A stretch of 57,000 nucleotides of DNA. It comes from Pirellulaceae bacterium (lineage in GTDB: Bacteria > Planctomycetota > Planctomycetia > Pirellulales > Pirellulaceae). Shown one piece after another: positions 26,494 to 36,168 of this stretch (the stretch's first letter is position 1; the number at the start of each line of letters is the position of its first letter). Location of the stretch: positions 42,858 to 99,857 of the forward strand of contig JAKVBY010000031.1 of the NCBI GenBank assembly GCA_022446825.1. Direction: 5' to 3'. The position numbers and the translations under genes are program-made. Under the pieces are notes generated by a model. That model was not told the origin of the DNA and did not search any database. It saw only the letters and a program-made list of their open reading frames with translations.

Positions 26494-28167
26494 ATGTACT
26501 GTCGAGTGACAATTCGAATTGTTCTGGGGGTTATGTTTTGCTTTTGTGTCGATCCGCTGTACACCCAAGAACTGTTACCACTGCATGCAAAGATCGATCA
26601 ATCTGTTGCTGATGCCGTATCAGAATTTGAACGCCGCGCTGGACCTCTGACAACGGATTCCGCGTTTTTACGCCGCATCTATCTTGATCTTACCGGAACG
26701 ATCCCCACCGTCACTGAAGCACGTGCTTTTCTGGACAACAACAACGAGGACAAACGAGCCGCAATCATTGATCGTCTGCTGATGAGTCCGAGGTTTTCTC
26801 GCCACATGCAGCATGAATTTGATGTCATGCTCATGCAGCGGCGGCCCGCGAAATATGTCACGCTCTCACTTTGGCAAACATTTCTCTTCGAGGCCTTCCG
26901 AAACAACCTAGGTTGGGATGAGATGACTCGCCAAATTCTTTCAGCCGATGGAGCAAATCCCGAAAATCGCCCGCCGGCACGCTTTCTCCTGGATCGCGAT
27001 CTGAATCCGCAAGATACGACGCGTGATATTGGTCGTGTGTTTCTCGGTCGTGATTTACAGTGCGCTCAATGCCACGATCATCCACATTTCGAAGACTACT
27101 TACAGCGACATTATTTTGGCATCTCTGCATTTTTCAGCCGCAGCTATATCTTCAAAGACCCCAATTCCAAAGAGGCTTCCCTAGGCGAAAAAGCGGATGG
27201 TGTGGTGAAGTTCACCTCTGTCTTTACCAGTCAAGAAAGCGAAATCTCTCCGCGTCTTCTGGATCTTCCCGAAATCATAGATCCTCCTCTGGAAGAAGAA
27301 CCCTACATCACCAAACCCGATGATCAAACACGCGGGATTCCAAAATATAGTAGGCGACAACAATTAGCCGAGACAATCGTTAAACAAGAAAATTCTGCCT
27401 TCCAGCTCAACATTACAAATCGGATTTGGGCCATGTTGATGGGACGCGGCCTTGTTGAACCGGTGGACATGTTTCACCAAGACAATCCGCCCACTCACCC
27501 CAAACTTTTAGAGCTACTTTCCAACGATCTCCGACAACATCAATTTGACATGCGTTATCTGATTCGGGAACTGGTTCTGAGCCACACCTATCAACGTAGC
27601 AGTCGTCTGATGTCAGATGTAGAACCACCCGCCGAAGAACTCGTCGCCGGCCAAATACGACCGCTGACTCCAGAACAACTCGGTTTTTCTATGCTGGAAG
27701 CCGTTGGTCACATTGAGAATATACGTTTGGCGACAACAACCAAGCTGCTTGAAGAACAGCCGCAACGGGACACCACAAGTGTGGCTTTTGCCTTTGAGGT
27801 CGAGCAAACAATCAATGGCGAAGTACAACCACACATCGACGCATTTGTGAACACTTTTGCGTCTAACAACGAATCACGTCAATTCGATGCAACGGCAAAT
27901 CAAGCGCTTTTTCTCATGAACAGCCCTTTACTTGACGTTTGGTTACAACCCTCCAAAAATAACCTTGTCGCGCGACTACAATCGATCCATGATATTGCTG
28001 CTTTGTCAGATGAGTTGTACATGAGTATTTTTAGCCGTCATCCAAATGAATTTGAAGCAAGCGCGGTTCAGCATTTCTTGAATTCATTCGCCGACAAGCG
28101 AGTGCAGGGGCTGCAAGAACTTACGCGGACTTTACTTTGTTCTGCTGAGTTCCGATTAAATCACTAG
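26494..28167 (+). CDS. DUF1549/DUF1553 exported protein, first gene of a three-gene operon
   Basis: This 557-residue protein has an N-terminal signal segment (RIVLGVMFCFCVDPLYT). The DUF1549 part (about 25-230) has FLRRIYLDLTGTIPT and the haem-like CAQCHDHPHFEDY. The DUF1553 part (about 285-550) has AFQLNITNRIWAMLMGRGLVEP and FLMNSPLL. DUF1549 carries one CxxCH, so haem or metal binding is possible, but the biochemical role of this large planctomycete family is unknown. It lacks the N-terminal PSCyt1 cytochrome domain seen in longer relatives and is short for the family. DUF1501 and WD40 genes follow at 51 and -4 bases, so the three form an operon. Confidence 0.9.
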   Translation: MYCRVTIRIVLGVMFCFCVDPLYTQELLPLHAKIDQSVADAVSEFERRAGPLTTDSAFLRRIYLDLTGTIPTVTEARAFLDNNNEDKRAAIIDRLLMSPRFSRHMQHEFDVMLMQRRPAKYVTLSLWQTFLFEAFRNNLGWDEMTRQILSADGANPENRPPARFLLDRDLNPQDTTRDIGRVFLGRDLQCAQCHDHPHFEDYLQRHYFGISAFFSRSYIFKDPNSKEASLGEKADGVVKFTSVFTSQESEISPRLLDLPEIIDPPLEEEPYITKPDDQTRGIPKYSRRQQLAETIVKQENSAFQLNITNRIWAMLMGRGLVEPVDMFHQDNPPTHPKLLELLSNDLRQHQFDMRYLIRELVLSHTYQRSSRLMSDVEPPAEELVAGQIRPLTPEQLGFSMLEAVGHIENIRLATTTKLLEEQPQRDTTSVAFAFEVEQTINGEVQPHIDAFVNTFASNNESRQFDATANQALFLMNSPLLDVWLQPSKNNLVARLQSIHDIAALSDELYMSIFSRHPNEFEASAVQHFLNSFADKRVQGLQELTRTLLCSAEFRLNH

Positions 28168-28218
28168 GCTATTTTTCCAAACCATATCACACATTGACTA
28201 CGAACATGAGTCCTTATC

Positions 28219-29472
28219 ATGAAACGTAATCTTGGTTGCAACATTCTGGATCACATGGTCTCTCGTCGACACTTTCTGATGGGCGCGACGGCCACCGCAG
28301 GCTTTGGACCGCTGCTACCGCCTCGCTTGATGGCAGAAATGAAACGTGATCAGAAACAAATCTTGCAAGTCTATTTACAGGGTGGCGTAAGTCAATTTGA
28401 GTCGTGGGACCCGAAACCAGGAACCGAGTTCGGCGGCCCCTTTCGCGCAATCCCCACCTCGGTTCCCGGCATGCATATTTCCGAGTTACTACCCTATACG
28501 GCGGAAAAAATGCATCTGCTTTCCATCATACGTAGTGTCAACCTGAAAACCGACGATCACGGACTGGGTCGGTTATTCATGGAAAAAGGGCGGCGTACGG
28601 GAGACTTTCCCTATGTGGGTGCGATTGCCTCCAAATACTTGTCAGCGGAGAAGAATCCGCTCCCTGGATATATTCATATCTCGACGCGCGGTTTAACGGA
28701 CCATACTGCGGCGTTTCTTGAAGCCCAGCATGGACAGATGAAACTCGAAGGTTTTCAAGTTCCAGCGAATCTGCTCCGAGACGGCCAACGCGATGAAGCA
28801 ACCTACAATCGAGTCAATGATTTTCGACTGCAGTTAAACCGGCAATTCAAGTTGGACCGTGCCAAATCGTTAATCGATTCGTACGATGCTTCTTTCGAGC
28901 AAGCGGCCCAACTGATGGAACGGCAACATCTCTTCGAAAAGCAGAACGATTATGACCTGATTCGCTATGGTTCCCATCCTTTTGGGCGCAACTGCATTCT
29001 GGCTCGGACACTACTCGAAGAAGGGGCAACCTGCGTCAAGGTAACGCACCATGGCTACGATACACACGCTGAAAATTTTAATTTTCACCTTGAACAACTG
29101 GAAGAATTTGATCAAACCTTTGCCACACTTCTAGGTGACCTGGAAGATCGGGGCATGTTGGATCACACATTAGTCATGGTCTATTCTGAATTTGGACGCA
29201 CGCCCAAAATTAACCACAAGTATGGTCGAGATCATTGGGGATCCTCTTTTTCGCTCGCACTCGGTGGCTGTGGAATTCAACCCGGAGCAACCATCGGAAG
29301 TACAAATGAGAAGGGTACCGAAGTTGCAAACCGTGAGGTTGACGGTGGGCATTTGTTTCATACCTACTTACGGGCAGTCGGAATTAATTCATCCGATAAT
29401 CATGCCATCGAGGGCAAAACCATTCCGATTGGCGATCCCGCCGCCACTCCAATTGAGGAGTTGTTAGCATGA
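28219..29472 (+). CDS. DUF1501 protein with Tat signal
   Basis: This 417-residue protein has SRRHFLMGATA, a twin-arginine motif, at about residues 15-25, so it is probably exported folded. ATGs at 28219 and 28255 both precede this motif. The DUF1501 body shows the alkaline-phosphatase/sulfatase-like layout: QVYLQGGVSQFESWDPKP at the start, then KVTHHGYDTHAENF, VMVYSEFGRTPKIN and RDHWG. The conserved Asp and His suggest a metal site, but no activity is known. It lies 51 bases after the DUF1549/1553 gene and overlaps the WD40 gene by ATGA. Confidence 0.92.
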   Translation: MKRNLGCNILDHMVSRRHFLMGATATAGFGPLLPPRLMAEMKRDQKQILQVYLQGGVSQFESWDPKPGTEFGGPFRAIPTSVPGMHISELLPYTAEKMHLLSIIRSVNLKTDDHGLGRLFMEKGRRTGDFPYVGAIASKYLSAEKNPLPGYIHISTRGLTDHTAAFLEAQHGQMKLEGFQVPANLLRDGQRDEATYNRVNDFRLQLNRQFKLDRAKSLIDSYDASFEQAAQLMERQHLFEKQNDYDLIRYGSHPFGRNCILARTLLEEGATCVKVTHHGYDTHAENFNFHLEQLEEFDQTFATLLGDLEDRGMLDHTLVMVYSEFGRTPKINHKYGRDHWGSSFSLALGGCGIQPGATIGSTNEKGTEVANREVDGGHLFHTYLRAVGINSSDNHAIEGKTIPIGDPAATPIEELLA

Positions 29473-30650
29473 CCCCACAAGAAACGGACAGTCAAACGAA
29501 CTCAGATGTTTCCCCTCCGCCGTCGACATCGTCCATTGATCCGACAAAGATCCATCACATCGCAGACCACAAACATGAGCGACCCCTGACAACGTGTCGC
29601 GTTGATCCAAGTGGGAAATTTGCCTTTGCGGGTGCAGAAGATCTCAATGTCTATCGATGGGATTTAGAGTCTGGTGAAAAAACGGTTCTTGCCGGGCACC
29701 AAAGTTGGGTTCGGTCAATGGATTTCTCGCCGGATGGGCAATGGCTCTACACAGCAGGATGGGAAGGTCAGATTCGCAGTTGGGAAGTCGCCGCAGAAAG
29801 TCCCGTGACCTTAAACGTCATCCAAGCCCACCGTGGCTGCGCTCGCTGGGTGCAGTCGAGTCCTTGTGGACAAATGCTCACGACATGCGGCAACGACAAA
29901 CGGATCCGTGTGTGGGATGCTGCTTCTGGAAAACAAATTGTCGAGTTGTCAGGTCATCGCCGACATCCCTACGCTGTACTGTTCCACCCTACGGACGGAC
30001 ATCTCGTCTCGGAAGACTTAATGGGAATTATTCGTGTATGGGATCCACAACAGCTCATCGAAACGAATCTTATTGACGCCAGTGTGATGACCGGATACGA
30101 CAACAAGTTCGCTGCTGATATGGGTGGTGCCCGGGACATGTGTTTCTCCTCCGATGGGTCAACACTCGCGTGTGCTGGAATAACCGCAGTCGTTAATTCG
30201 TTCGCCGGAGAGCAGGATCCAATTGTCGTCTTAGTAGACTGGCAATCCAAAGCGGTGACACATTATCTGAAGCAGACAGAACGCAAAGCGGGTATCATGT
30301 GGGGCGTTCGCTGCCATCCAGCCGGGTTCGTTGTGGGCGCAGTGGCCCTTCAGGGTGGCGGAGGCCAACTTTTATTCTGGCAACCCGCCGCAAGTCATGC
30401 CACGAATGCTCCGGTCAACGAGAGCGACCAAACAGCTGGGGATCAACAAGCGCAAACTGCCCCAGAGCTAGCTGGAGAACCTATCGAGCTCAAACCGTAT
30501 CACACCTTTGCACTCCCGAATTGTGCACGTGGAATGGATTTTACGAGCGATGCGCGACGGGTTGTCATCGCGCATGCGAATGGCAACTTGGGAGTGTATG
30601 AGATGGCAGAAAAAACTGACGACGGTGCGGCAGAGCCAACAGCCAGCTAA
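29469..30650 (+). CDS. WD40-repeat protein
   Basis: This 393-residue protein has no signal peptide. At least five WD repeats are readable, for example GHQSWVRSMDFSPDGQWLYT, GCARWVQSSPCG...IRVWD and HPYAVLFHPTDG...IRVWD, ending in GMDFTSDARRVVIAHANGNL. They should form a beta-propeller that binds another protein. The ATG overlaps the DUF1501 stop as ATGA, which implies translational coupling. A low-complexity stretch of Glu/Gln/Ala lies before the last repeat. DUF1549-DUF1501-WD40 is a recurrent planctomycete arrangement as I know it. Confidence 0.9.
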   Translation: MTPQETDSQTNSDVSPPPSTSSIDPTKIHHIADHKHERPLTTCRVDPSGKFAFAGAEDLNVYRWDLESGEKTVLAGHQSWVRSMDFSPDGQWLYTAGWEGQIRSWEVAAESPVTLNVIQAHRGCARWVQSSPCGQMLTTCGNDKRIRVWDAASGKQIVELSGHRRHPYAVLFHPTDGHLVSEDLMGIIRVWDPQQLIETNLIDASVMTGYDNKFAADMGGARDMCFSSDGSTLACAGITAVVNSFAGEQDPIVVLVDWQSKAVTHYLKQTERKAGIMWGVRCHPAGFVVGAVALQGGGGQLLFWQPAASHATNAPVNESDQTAGDQQAQTAPELAGEPIELKPYHTFALPNCARGMDFTSDARRVVIAHANGNLGVYEMAEKTDDGAAEPTAS

Positions 30651-30681
30651 GCTGCGAGAGAATCCTTTGACTCGATCTTAG

Positions 30682-30699
30682 AAAAACCGGGCACCGGCC
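30682..30699 (-). terminator. Weak intrinsic terminator of the MsbA-like gene
   Basis: On the minus strand CCGG-TGC-CCGG, with two flanking G-T pairs, is followed directly by five T. It is about 115 bases beyond the stop codon of the ABC exporter gene. The stem is only four Watson-Crick pairs. Confidence 0.3.
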
Positions 30700-30814
30700 T
30701 CCATCTTTGCCAGCGGCCCACGCTGGAACAAGAAGAACCCACAGACCGTAGGAAGCGCCACACGCGATATCTTGTGACCGCTGGTAGATCAATCGCCAGC
30801 GGAGGCAAGCATGA

Positions 30815-32815
30815 TTACGCCGAACGCTGTAACAAGCCACCTTCCCAAAAACGCTGATATAAAGGGCAGCGCTCGCTTAACTCGTCGTGGGTACCTGTAT
30901 CCACAATCCTTCCCTGATCCATAACAACGATCCGATCCGCAAGATGAAGTGTCGACAGGCGATGTGTAATCATGATAGTTGTTCGATCCTGAATGAATCG
31001 CTTGAGTGCTTCATGAATCAAACGTTCACTCTCGGGATCAATTTGACTTGTGGCTTCATCCAAGAGCAAAATCTCCGGATCTCGCAAAATAGCCCGCGCT
31101 AGCGCGATGCGCTGCCGTTGACCGCCGGACAAGCGGCCGCCACCTTCGCCAACATTCGTTTCATAACCATCTTCAAGGTGATGCTCAATAAAATGATGTG
31201 CGTGTGCGCGCTTGGCCGCCGCTACCACCTCGTCTGCCGAGGCGTTCATTGCTCCATAGCGAATGTTATTGGCCACCGTGTCATCAAATAGCTGAGCTTG
31301 CTGTGTCACAATTCCAAAACGCTTGCGAAGGTCTCGAGACCGCACTTCGCGGAGATCATGGAATCCAATGCGCACGCTTCCCGCCGCGGGATCGAAAAAT
31401 CGTAAGGCGAGATTCATTAACGTACTCTTTCCACAACCGTTCGAACCAACAATGGCGATTGTCTCGCCACAGTGAACATGCAAGGACACATCCTTTAATA
31501 CAGGCTCACCGGCGACATAATGAAAATCGACATGCTCAAAGGTTAGGTCTTGCCGACCATCGGGAATCATTTTTGGCTTTCGTGGCTCGCTTAGCTGTGA
31601 CTTGCGGTCGAGGTAGCCAAAGATACGATCGGAAGCAGCGGCGGCACTCTGCAACGCGTTATAGACATCGGACAATTTCCGAATTGGATCTGACATCCCA
31701 ATAATAAAGGCATAAAAAACAAATAATTCTCCAAAGTGCATGGGCCGCATCATCAGTGGAATTCCGAACAAATCGGTCTGTTGATTTAAAACCAGATAAG
31801 CGCCAGCAATCATCGAAATGCCGACCATACCGATGCCGATCATTTCGTTGTTGACACGAACAAGCGCCGAGTACAACGCGATACGCATCGACTTGCGATA
31901 AAATTGGCCTGTTCGTTCCAGGAATCGAGTACGTTCAAAACTTTCATTCCCATAAGCCTTGACGACCTTGATCCCGGCAAAAGCCTCCATCAACCGATGC
32001 AGCAATTGCGCAGACTCTTCCATTAAACGTCGATTTGCACGTTTAATAGATTTCGCCAGGCGAACGACGACGACCATCGCCACAGGACAAACGATAAAGG
32101 TAAACAGCAGCATGCGCCATTCGACAATGGCAGCCCCAATCAAACAGGAACCCATTTTTAAAGGCTCACGTAGCGTTTTTCCGAAAAGCACGAGAATGCC
32201 ATTTCCGAGTGAACTGGTATCGCCGTAGATGCGACTGGAAAGATCGCTACGGCGGTCGTCGCCAAACGTATTTAAATCCATCTTCAAGGCATGATGGAAA
32301 AACTGATTTCGCAAATCAAAAATAATCTGCTGGCTCAAGCGCGCCACAAGCACCATGTTGAGCACCATAAAGCCACATTTCAGGACCGTTCCTACGGTGA
32401 CAAAAACGACAACCAGGCAAAGTATCTGAAACGGATTGTCCGGTAGATACCTATGAATGACCGGCTCAAGCCACTTTGCCATTGCTAAGCGACTCTCTTC
32501 GTAACCAATTTGCTGCTGGAGCTTGTCGATTTTGGCTGGTATGCCAAGCTGAGGATCGGCGGATTTTACTTCCTGTGTTTGGCGGATCCTATGAATGTCC
32601 GTCTGCAGAGCTGCAATGGACGCTTCACTTGAGTCGATCCGTTTGGCGACCCAATCGTGCAACGACTGCTCTTGCGCAGCAATTTCGACAATCGGATATA
32701 CCGCACCGATATTGGTTCCCCAGAATACTGCGATACATACGGACGTCAGCATTATTCCGACTACCGTAATTCGGTAGCGCAAAGCCATGCAGACTGCACG
32801 TCCAAAATTCTTCAT
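30815..32815 (-). CDS. MsbA-like ABC exporter with long extracytoplasmic insertion
   Basis: This 666-residue half-transporter has permease and ATPase in one chain. TM1 is at about 14-36. A helical, Gln/Arg/Glu-rich stretch follows at about 37-140, before TM2 (NPFQILCLVVVFVTVGTV); in usual MsbA this loop is short. The ATPase has Walker A GSNGCGKS (457-464), LSGGQ (562-566), Walker B LLLD (583-586) and His618. This fold exports lipids or hydrophobic compounds, powered by ATP. No lipid A gene is adjacent, so the substrate is not assigned. It is transcribed alone. Confidence 0.92.
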   Translation of the reverse strand: MKNFGRAVCMALRYRITVVGIMLTSVCIAVFWGTNIGAVYPIVEIAAQEQSLHDWVAKRIDSSEASIAALQTDIHRIRQTQEVKSADPQLGIPAKIDKLQQQIGYEESRLAMAKWLEPVIHRYLPDNPFQILCLVVVFVTVGTVLKCGFMVLNMVLVARLSQQIIFDLRNQFFHHALKMDLNTFGDDRRSDLSSRIYGDTSSLGNGILVLFGKTLREPLKMGSCLIGAAIVEWRMLLFTFIVCPVAMVVVVRLAKSIKRANRRLMEESAQLLHRLMEAFAGIKVVKAYGNESFERTRFLERTGQFYRKSMRIALYSALVRVNNEMIGIGMVGISMIAGAYLVLNQQTDLFGIPLMMRPMHFGELFVFYAFIIGMSDPIRKLSDVYNALQSAAAASDRIFGYLDRKSQLSEPRKPKMIPDGRQDLTFEHVDFHYVAGEPVLKDVSLHVHCGETIAIVGSNGCGKSTLMNLALRFFDPAAGSVRIGFHDLREVRSRDLRKRFGIVTQQAQLFDDTVANNIRYGAMNASADEVVAAAKRAHAHHFIEHHLEDGYETNVGEGGGRLSGGQRQRIALARAILRDPEILLLDEATSQIDPESERLIHEALKRFIQDRTTIMITHRLSTLHLADRIVVMDQGRIVDTGTHDELSERCPLYQRFWEGGLLQRSA

Positions 32816-33182
32816 CGAAAAGCAATCTAAAACAAAGATGCAACGTCACGAAAAGGATACATATGGCCACATTCACGATTGAGGCTAAATTTCTGACAGC
32901 GAGTCGTGAATTGCAAGCCACACGCGTGGCCCAACTGTCGAGGATTTTGGGGCGCAGAACAAGATCAGTTTTACACCGCCGGCCGTGCGGTTCGAGGAAC
33001 AGACTTGAGTACTGTACTGGCACACTGTGTTGAAACCCGGAACACTGCACCGTGTCGGGGGCCTACCAGGCGCAGCGAAGACACTGTGCCATCGGGCTAG
33101 CAGGCACAGCAGGCACAACGGACTGCTAGCGTGGGGTGTTGAGACCACTGCGCACGTTTGGTTTCCACGACCTGGGAGCAAG
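32816..33182. other. Intergenic region with a short GCAGGCACA duplication
   Basis: The 367-base gap holds a tandem GCAGGCACA-like pair near 33101-33118 within a GC-rich patch. No gene, RNA or terminator is recognised. Confidence 0.45.
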
Positions 33183-33860
33183 CTAGAGCCGAGTATTGTT
33201 AGTCACCGACAACCCATCCAGGTCATAAACAGACCAGGTGTTCCCATCGGGACCTTCCCACGGATTGATTTTCAAGATGCCTTCAACCGCAATGATTTGG
33301 TCCGTAAAGTTCGTCGTCGCTGCAGCATTTAATTTTACCTTAATCAAATGATCCGCTTGACCACCGGCTCCGAACTTGCACTGGAGATTCTTTAAGAGCA
33401 CAAAATCCCTCACCTCACCAATGCCCGCCGCTCCCGGGTGCATGACACCTAAGATCTTGATACGTTGACCGTCAAGTTCCTGCGCCCTGGGATTGCTTTC
33501 TAGAAAAAGCGGCCGAAACACCACATCTGGCTGCATGTTGAGATTTAAATCATCCCAGACAACTTGGACTGGTTCCGACGCAGGCTCGACTTTCGGCTCT
33601 GGGTCTGTACTTGAGGGGGCCTCGGCCAGCTGGTCCTCGGGAGGCTCGTTCGCTGGCTTGGTCGCCGCTGATGGGTTGTCATTCTGCGGCGGCGAGGGCG
33701 CAACAGTATCTTTTTCAGGGAGCCCATCGTCAGGCCGAACAGCCGACGATGTATTCAATGGTGGTGCTGTGGGCGAATCTCCACAGCCGCTCACAACGCC
33801 AACAACCAACAAGAGGCTCAACGCAGCTGGCCGCAGGCAACGCACTGCACTCAATTTCAT
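33183..33860 (-). CDS. DUF3299 lipoprotein
   Basis: This 225-residue protein has a lipoprotein signal with lipobox VVSGC (Cys26), so it is anchored in a membrane. About 80 residues of Pro/Ser/Glu-rich linker follow. The C-terminal ~100 residues form a DUF3299 domain (RIKILGVMHPGAAG, FVLLKNLQCKFGAGG, VEGILKINPW). Its ATG overlaps the preceding paralogue's stop by ATGA, so translation is coupled. In gammaproteobacteria DUF3299 genes sit beside a LolDE-like transporter in Zur-regulated zinc clusters. By analogy this one may serve a metal- or thiol-related envelope process. The Cys in QCKFG is conserved in the neighbour as QCCFG. Confidence 0.85.
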   Translation of the reverse strand: MKLSAVRCLRPAALSLLLVVGVVSGCGDSPTAPPLNTSSAVRPDDGLPEKDTVAPSPPQNDNPSAATKPANEPPEDQLAEAPSSTDPEPKVEPASEPVQVVWDDLNLNMQPDVVFRPLFLESNPRAQELDGQRIKILGVMHPGAAGIGEVRDFVLLKNLQCKFGAGGQADHLIKVKLNAAATTNFTDQIIAVEGILKINPWEGPDGNTWSVYDLDGLSVTNNTRL

Positions 33861-34528
33861 TTCAAGTAGTCCACTTCGAGTTTGTATCGTCCACTCTCGA
33901 TATCACCAATCAGACGAATCTCGTGCCCGATTCTGAAAATACCACCCAGGCGAAGCACCCGCCGACTATATTCAACCCCGCGTCGCGTCTGCAACTTTAC
34001 TTCCACCATATCATACATTTCGGGCTGACCTCCAAAACAACATTGTCGCATATCGCCCACCAGCACAAACTCGTAAACCTCACCAAGTCCATCCACACCT
34101 GGATGGCAATAACCTTTAATAAAGGCCTTGCCTTCATGAAGCTCCATCAGTTTCTCTTGGTCAGGTTTTGACTTTTCTGCCCGTTTTAATTGGGAGAACT
34201 TGACGCGCGTATAACCTTCAGGAACTTCGGTCATATAAATGATGATGTGTGTCGTCAAGCCACCAACAAATAGACACGCACAAGCGACTGTTCCCAGCCG
34301 CGCTGCCCACCGCGCACTCAATTCCCCCGGGTACTTGCGAAACCGGCTGAGCGAGACAACTCCAAACACAAATCCCACCAAACTGGCCAGTAACATGGTC
34401 GGAAACAAAAGGCCCAGTAACCCACAAATCGAAAGCGCAAAACTCAAGACCGCCGTTTTGCTGACCGCACGATAGGGTAGCAGTTCGTCGGCTGCATATT
34501 TTTCAAAGGAATCAGACAGGCCAGACAT
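33857..34528 (-). CDS. Membrane-anchored DUF3299 protein
   Basis: Starting at 34528 gives 223 residues beginning MSGLSDSFEKYAADELLPYR; an ATG at 34624 would add an unlikely Cys-rich leader. Two membrane segments (about 23-50 and 75-95) form a DUF4190-like N-terminus. The C-terminal DUF3299 domain has KAFIKGYCHPGVDG and GDMRQCCFGGQP. It is the paralogue of the lipoprotein downstream and is coupled to it by ATGA. Two DUF3299 proteins in tandem, one TM-anchored and one lipidated, suggest a hetero-assembly. Confidence 0.82.
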   Translation of the reverse strand: MSGLSDSFEKYAADELLPYRAVSKTAVLSFALSICGLLGLLFPTMLLASLVGFVFGVVSLSRFRKYPGELSARWAARLGTVACACLFVGGLTTHIIIYMTEVPEGYTRVKFSQLKRAEKSKPDQEKLMELHEGKAFIKGYCHPGVDGLGEVYEFVLVGDMRQCCFGGQPEMYDMVEVKLQTRRGVEYSRRVLRLGGIFRIGHEIRLIGDIESGRYKLEVDYLK

Positions 34529-34802
34529 AACAACACAAATTAAGGTTGGGAAGAACAGAAATGGACACACTTCAGCATAACAACGACGATCGTAACACAA
34601 AACCGTTTTGTCTTTGGAGGGCAAGGCTGGCGATTTTGAACCCCTCGCCGAGCCGCCAATCGCATCCCCCCCTCCATTGCCTTACCGCGGTCTTTTTGTG
34701 ACCTGCTGGGATACAGCAAGATACGCAACAAAGCTAAAAAATGTTTGTCCAACCGCTAGATTTTACCAGCCTGGAATGGCCGGAAAGATTCTCTGCGGCG
34801 GG

Positions 34803-36032
34803 CTAGGCAACAACCGCCACAAGCGATTCGATCTGTCCTGGGATAGCCGAGGTTTTGGGATCTTCAGGATCGGACGTTGCAGGAGTCAGAGGAAAAAAAG
34901 TCCGGGCCCTTTTCACCGCCGCTGGATCAATTTTCTCTAATTCCTCGATGAATCCTTTCGCCTCGGGCCTCGGACAAGCGCGCAGAAAATTAATAACCGG
35001 AACGCGCACCCAACTCGATTTTTCATCGGCATCCTTAAACAGGGTTACCAAGCGCTTCATTTGGGACCAATCCTCCCAGCGCGCCAAGTCAGGAATGACC
35101 AAATCGGCAAGCTGCGGTCGTTCAAGCATGTATCGTAAACCTTCCAGCAAACGTTTTTTAGGGATAATTTCTGCCTCACTTCCATGAAAACGCAAAGCCA
35201 TGATTGCCGCATAGGTATCGGCATATTCACTCTTTTTATTCTTCAGAAATAAGTCTTCAATTAAATTCATCCCAGTCGGACCCTTCAACGTAAGATAACA
35301 GGCAATCATGGCATCTAAACCGGCCTTACGTCGACGATCCTCCGATTGAAGCATTTCTTCCAACAATGGCAAATCGTTTTTCGTTCCACAGACGCCTAGT
35401 AGCGTTAAGTACAAGCGCCGACGGCTCGCTGGAATGTCGGGGTCGTTAATCCATTCGATCAATCGACCGTGCTGCATATGAGGTTTCAGCTTTTTGACAG
35501 CATCGTAGGGCGCTTTGGCAAATTCGTCATAGGAATCACGGGCGAGTAATTCATCCGGGTCTTCTAAGTAATCCTGGAAAAATTTCAATCGACCGGCTCC
35601 CTCCGGTGGAATAGAACCGAGTTGACCAAGATATTTTCGGGCGCGCTCCGTAAGAGACAGCGGTGTCGACCACATCAAATTCGGCGGATCCACACCCATG
35701 ATGAGAAAGGCTTGGCCTTTTTTGCTGGTGCCAAAATAAATCGCTTCTACCAATTGTTTGGAATCAACATATTCAGAACCTTTGATCACTTCGACAATCT
35801 TAAATTTCGCTTTGGCGACGTCTTCCCCAAAGCGGTCCTGCTCTTTCGCTTTCGAGGGCGCGGGAAGTTCGACAAGTGTAGCAATCAGCACGGCATCCAT
35901 GGACGCGATTTCTTCCGTAAACGTCTGAGATACGGCGCTACAAAACGGACATGCCTCTAATCGAGTCTCTAGTGCGGCGATCCACGTGGCAAACATACCA
36001 ACAAGTAATGTTGTCAAAACTTGGCGCGACAT
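34803..36032 (-). CDS. Exported CPFC-motif, HEAT-like repeat protein
   Basis: This 409-residue protein has a signal peptide (VLTTLLVGMFATWIAALETRLEA). The mature chain begins with CPFCSAVSQTF, a CxxC pair like that of planctomycete redox/metal proteins. A beta-rich stretch at about 45-115 (AVLIATLVELPAP, KFKIVEVIKG, KGQAFLIMGVD) suggests an OB-like fold. Residues ~170-370 form helical pairs resembling HEAT repeats (SRRRLYLTLLGVCG, AGLDAMIACYLTL, YADTYAAIMALRF). It lies between the ABC permease and the two DUF3299 genes. CxxC could bind metal or form a disulfide. Confidence 0.72.
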   Translation of the reverse strand: MSRQVLTTLLVGMFATWIAALETRLEACPFCSAVSQTFTEEIASMDAVLIATLVELPAPSKAKEQDRFGEDVAKAKFKIVEVIKGSEYVDSKQLVEAIYFGTSKKGQAFLIMGVDPPNLMWSTPLSLTERARKYLGQLGSIPPEGAGRLKFFQDYLEDPDELLARDSYDEFAKAPYDAVKKLKPHMQHGRLIEWINDPDIPASRRRLYLTLLGVCGTKNDLPLLEEMLQSEDRRRKAGLDAMIACYLTLKGPTGMNLIEDLFLKNKKSEYADTYAAIMALRFHGSEAEIIPKKRLLEGLRYMLERPQLADLVIPDLARWEDWSQMKRLVTLFKDADEKSSWVRVPVINFLRACPRPEAKGFIEELEKIDPAAVKRARTFFPLTPATSDPEDPKTSAIPGQIESLVAVVA

Positions 36033-36168
36033 TGCATCGATTCCTTTGTCCTAAGTCAACTCCGCGTCGCTAGATTGTGGCGACGGCAGTGATTGATGAA
36101 TGACCTGTTGTAATTTCTCTCCCCAGCGCTTTCCACCCGCTGACTGTGATTATACGCGACACGGAGGC

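Noticed and set aside
31198-31704. 168-codon plus-strand frame opposite the MsbA-like ATPase domain
   Set aside because: Antisense to Walker and signature motifs; no start signal.
33101-33118. Tandem GCAGGCACA repeat as a microsatellite or regulatory site
   Set aside because: Only two imperfect copies in a GC-rich patch; chance is a sufficient explanation.
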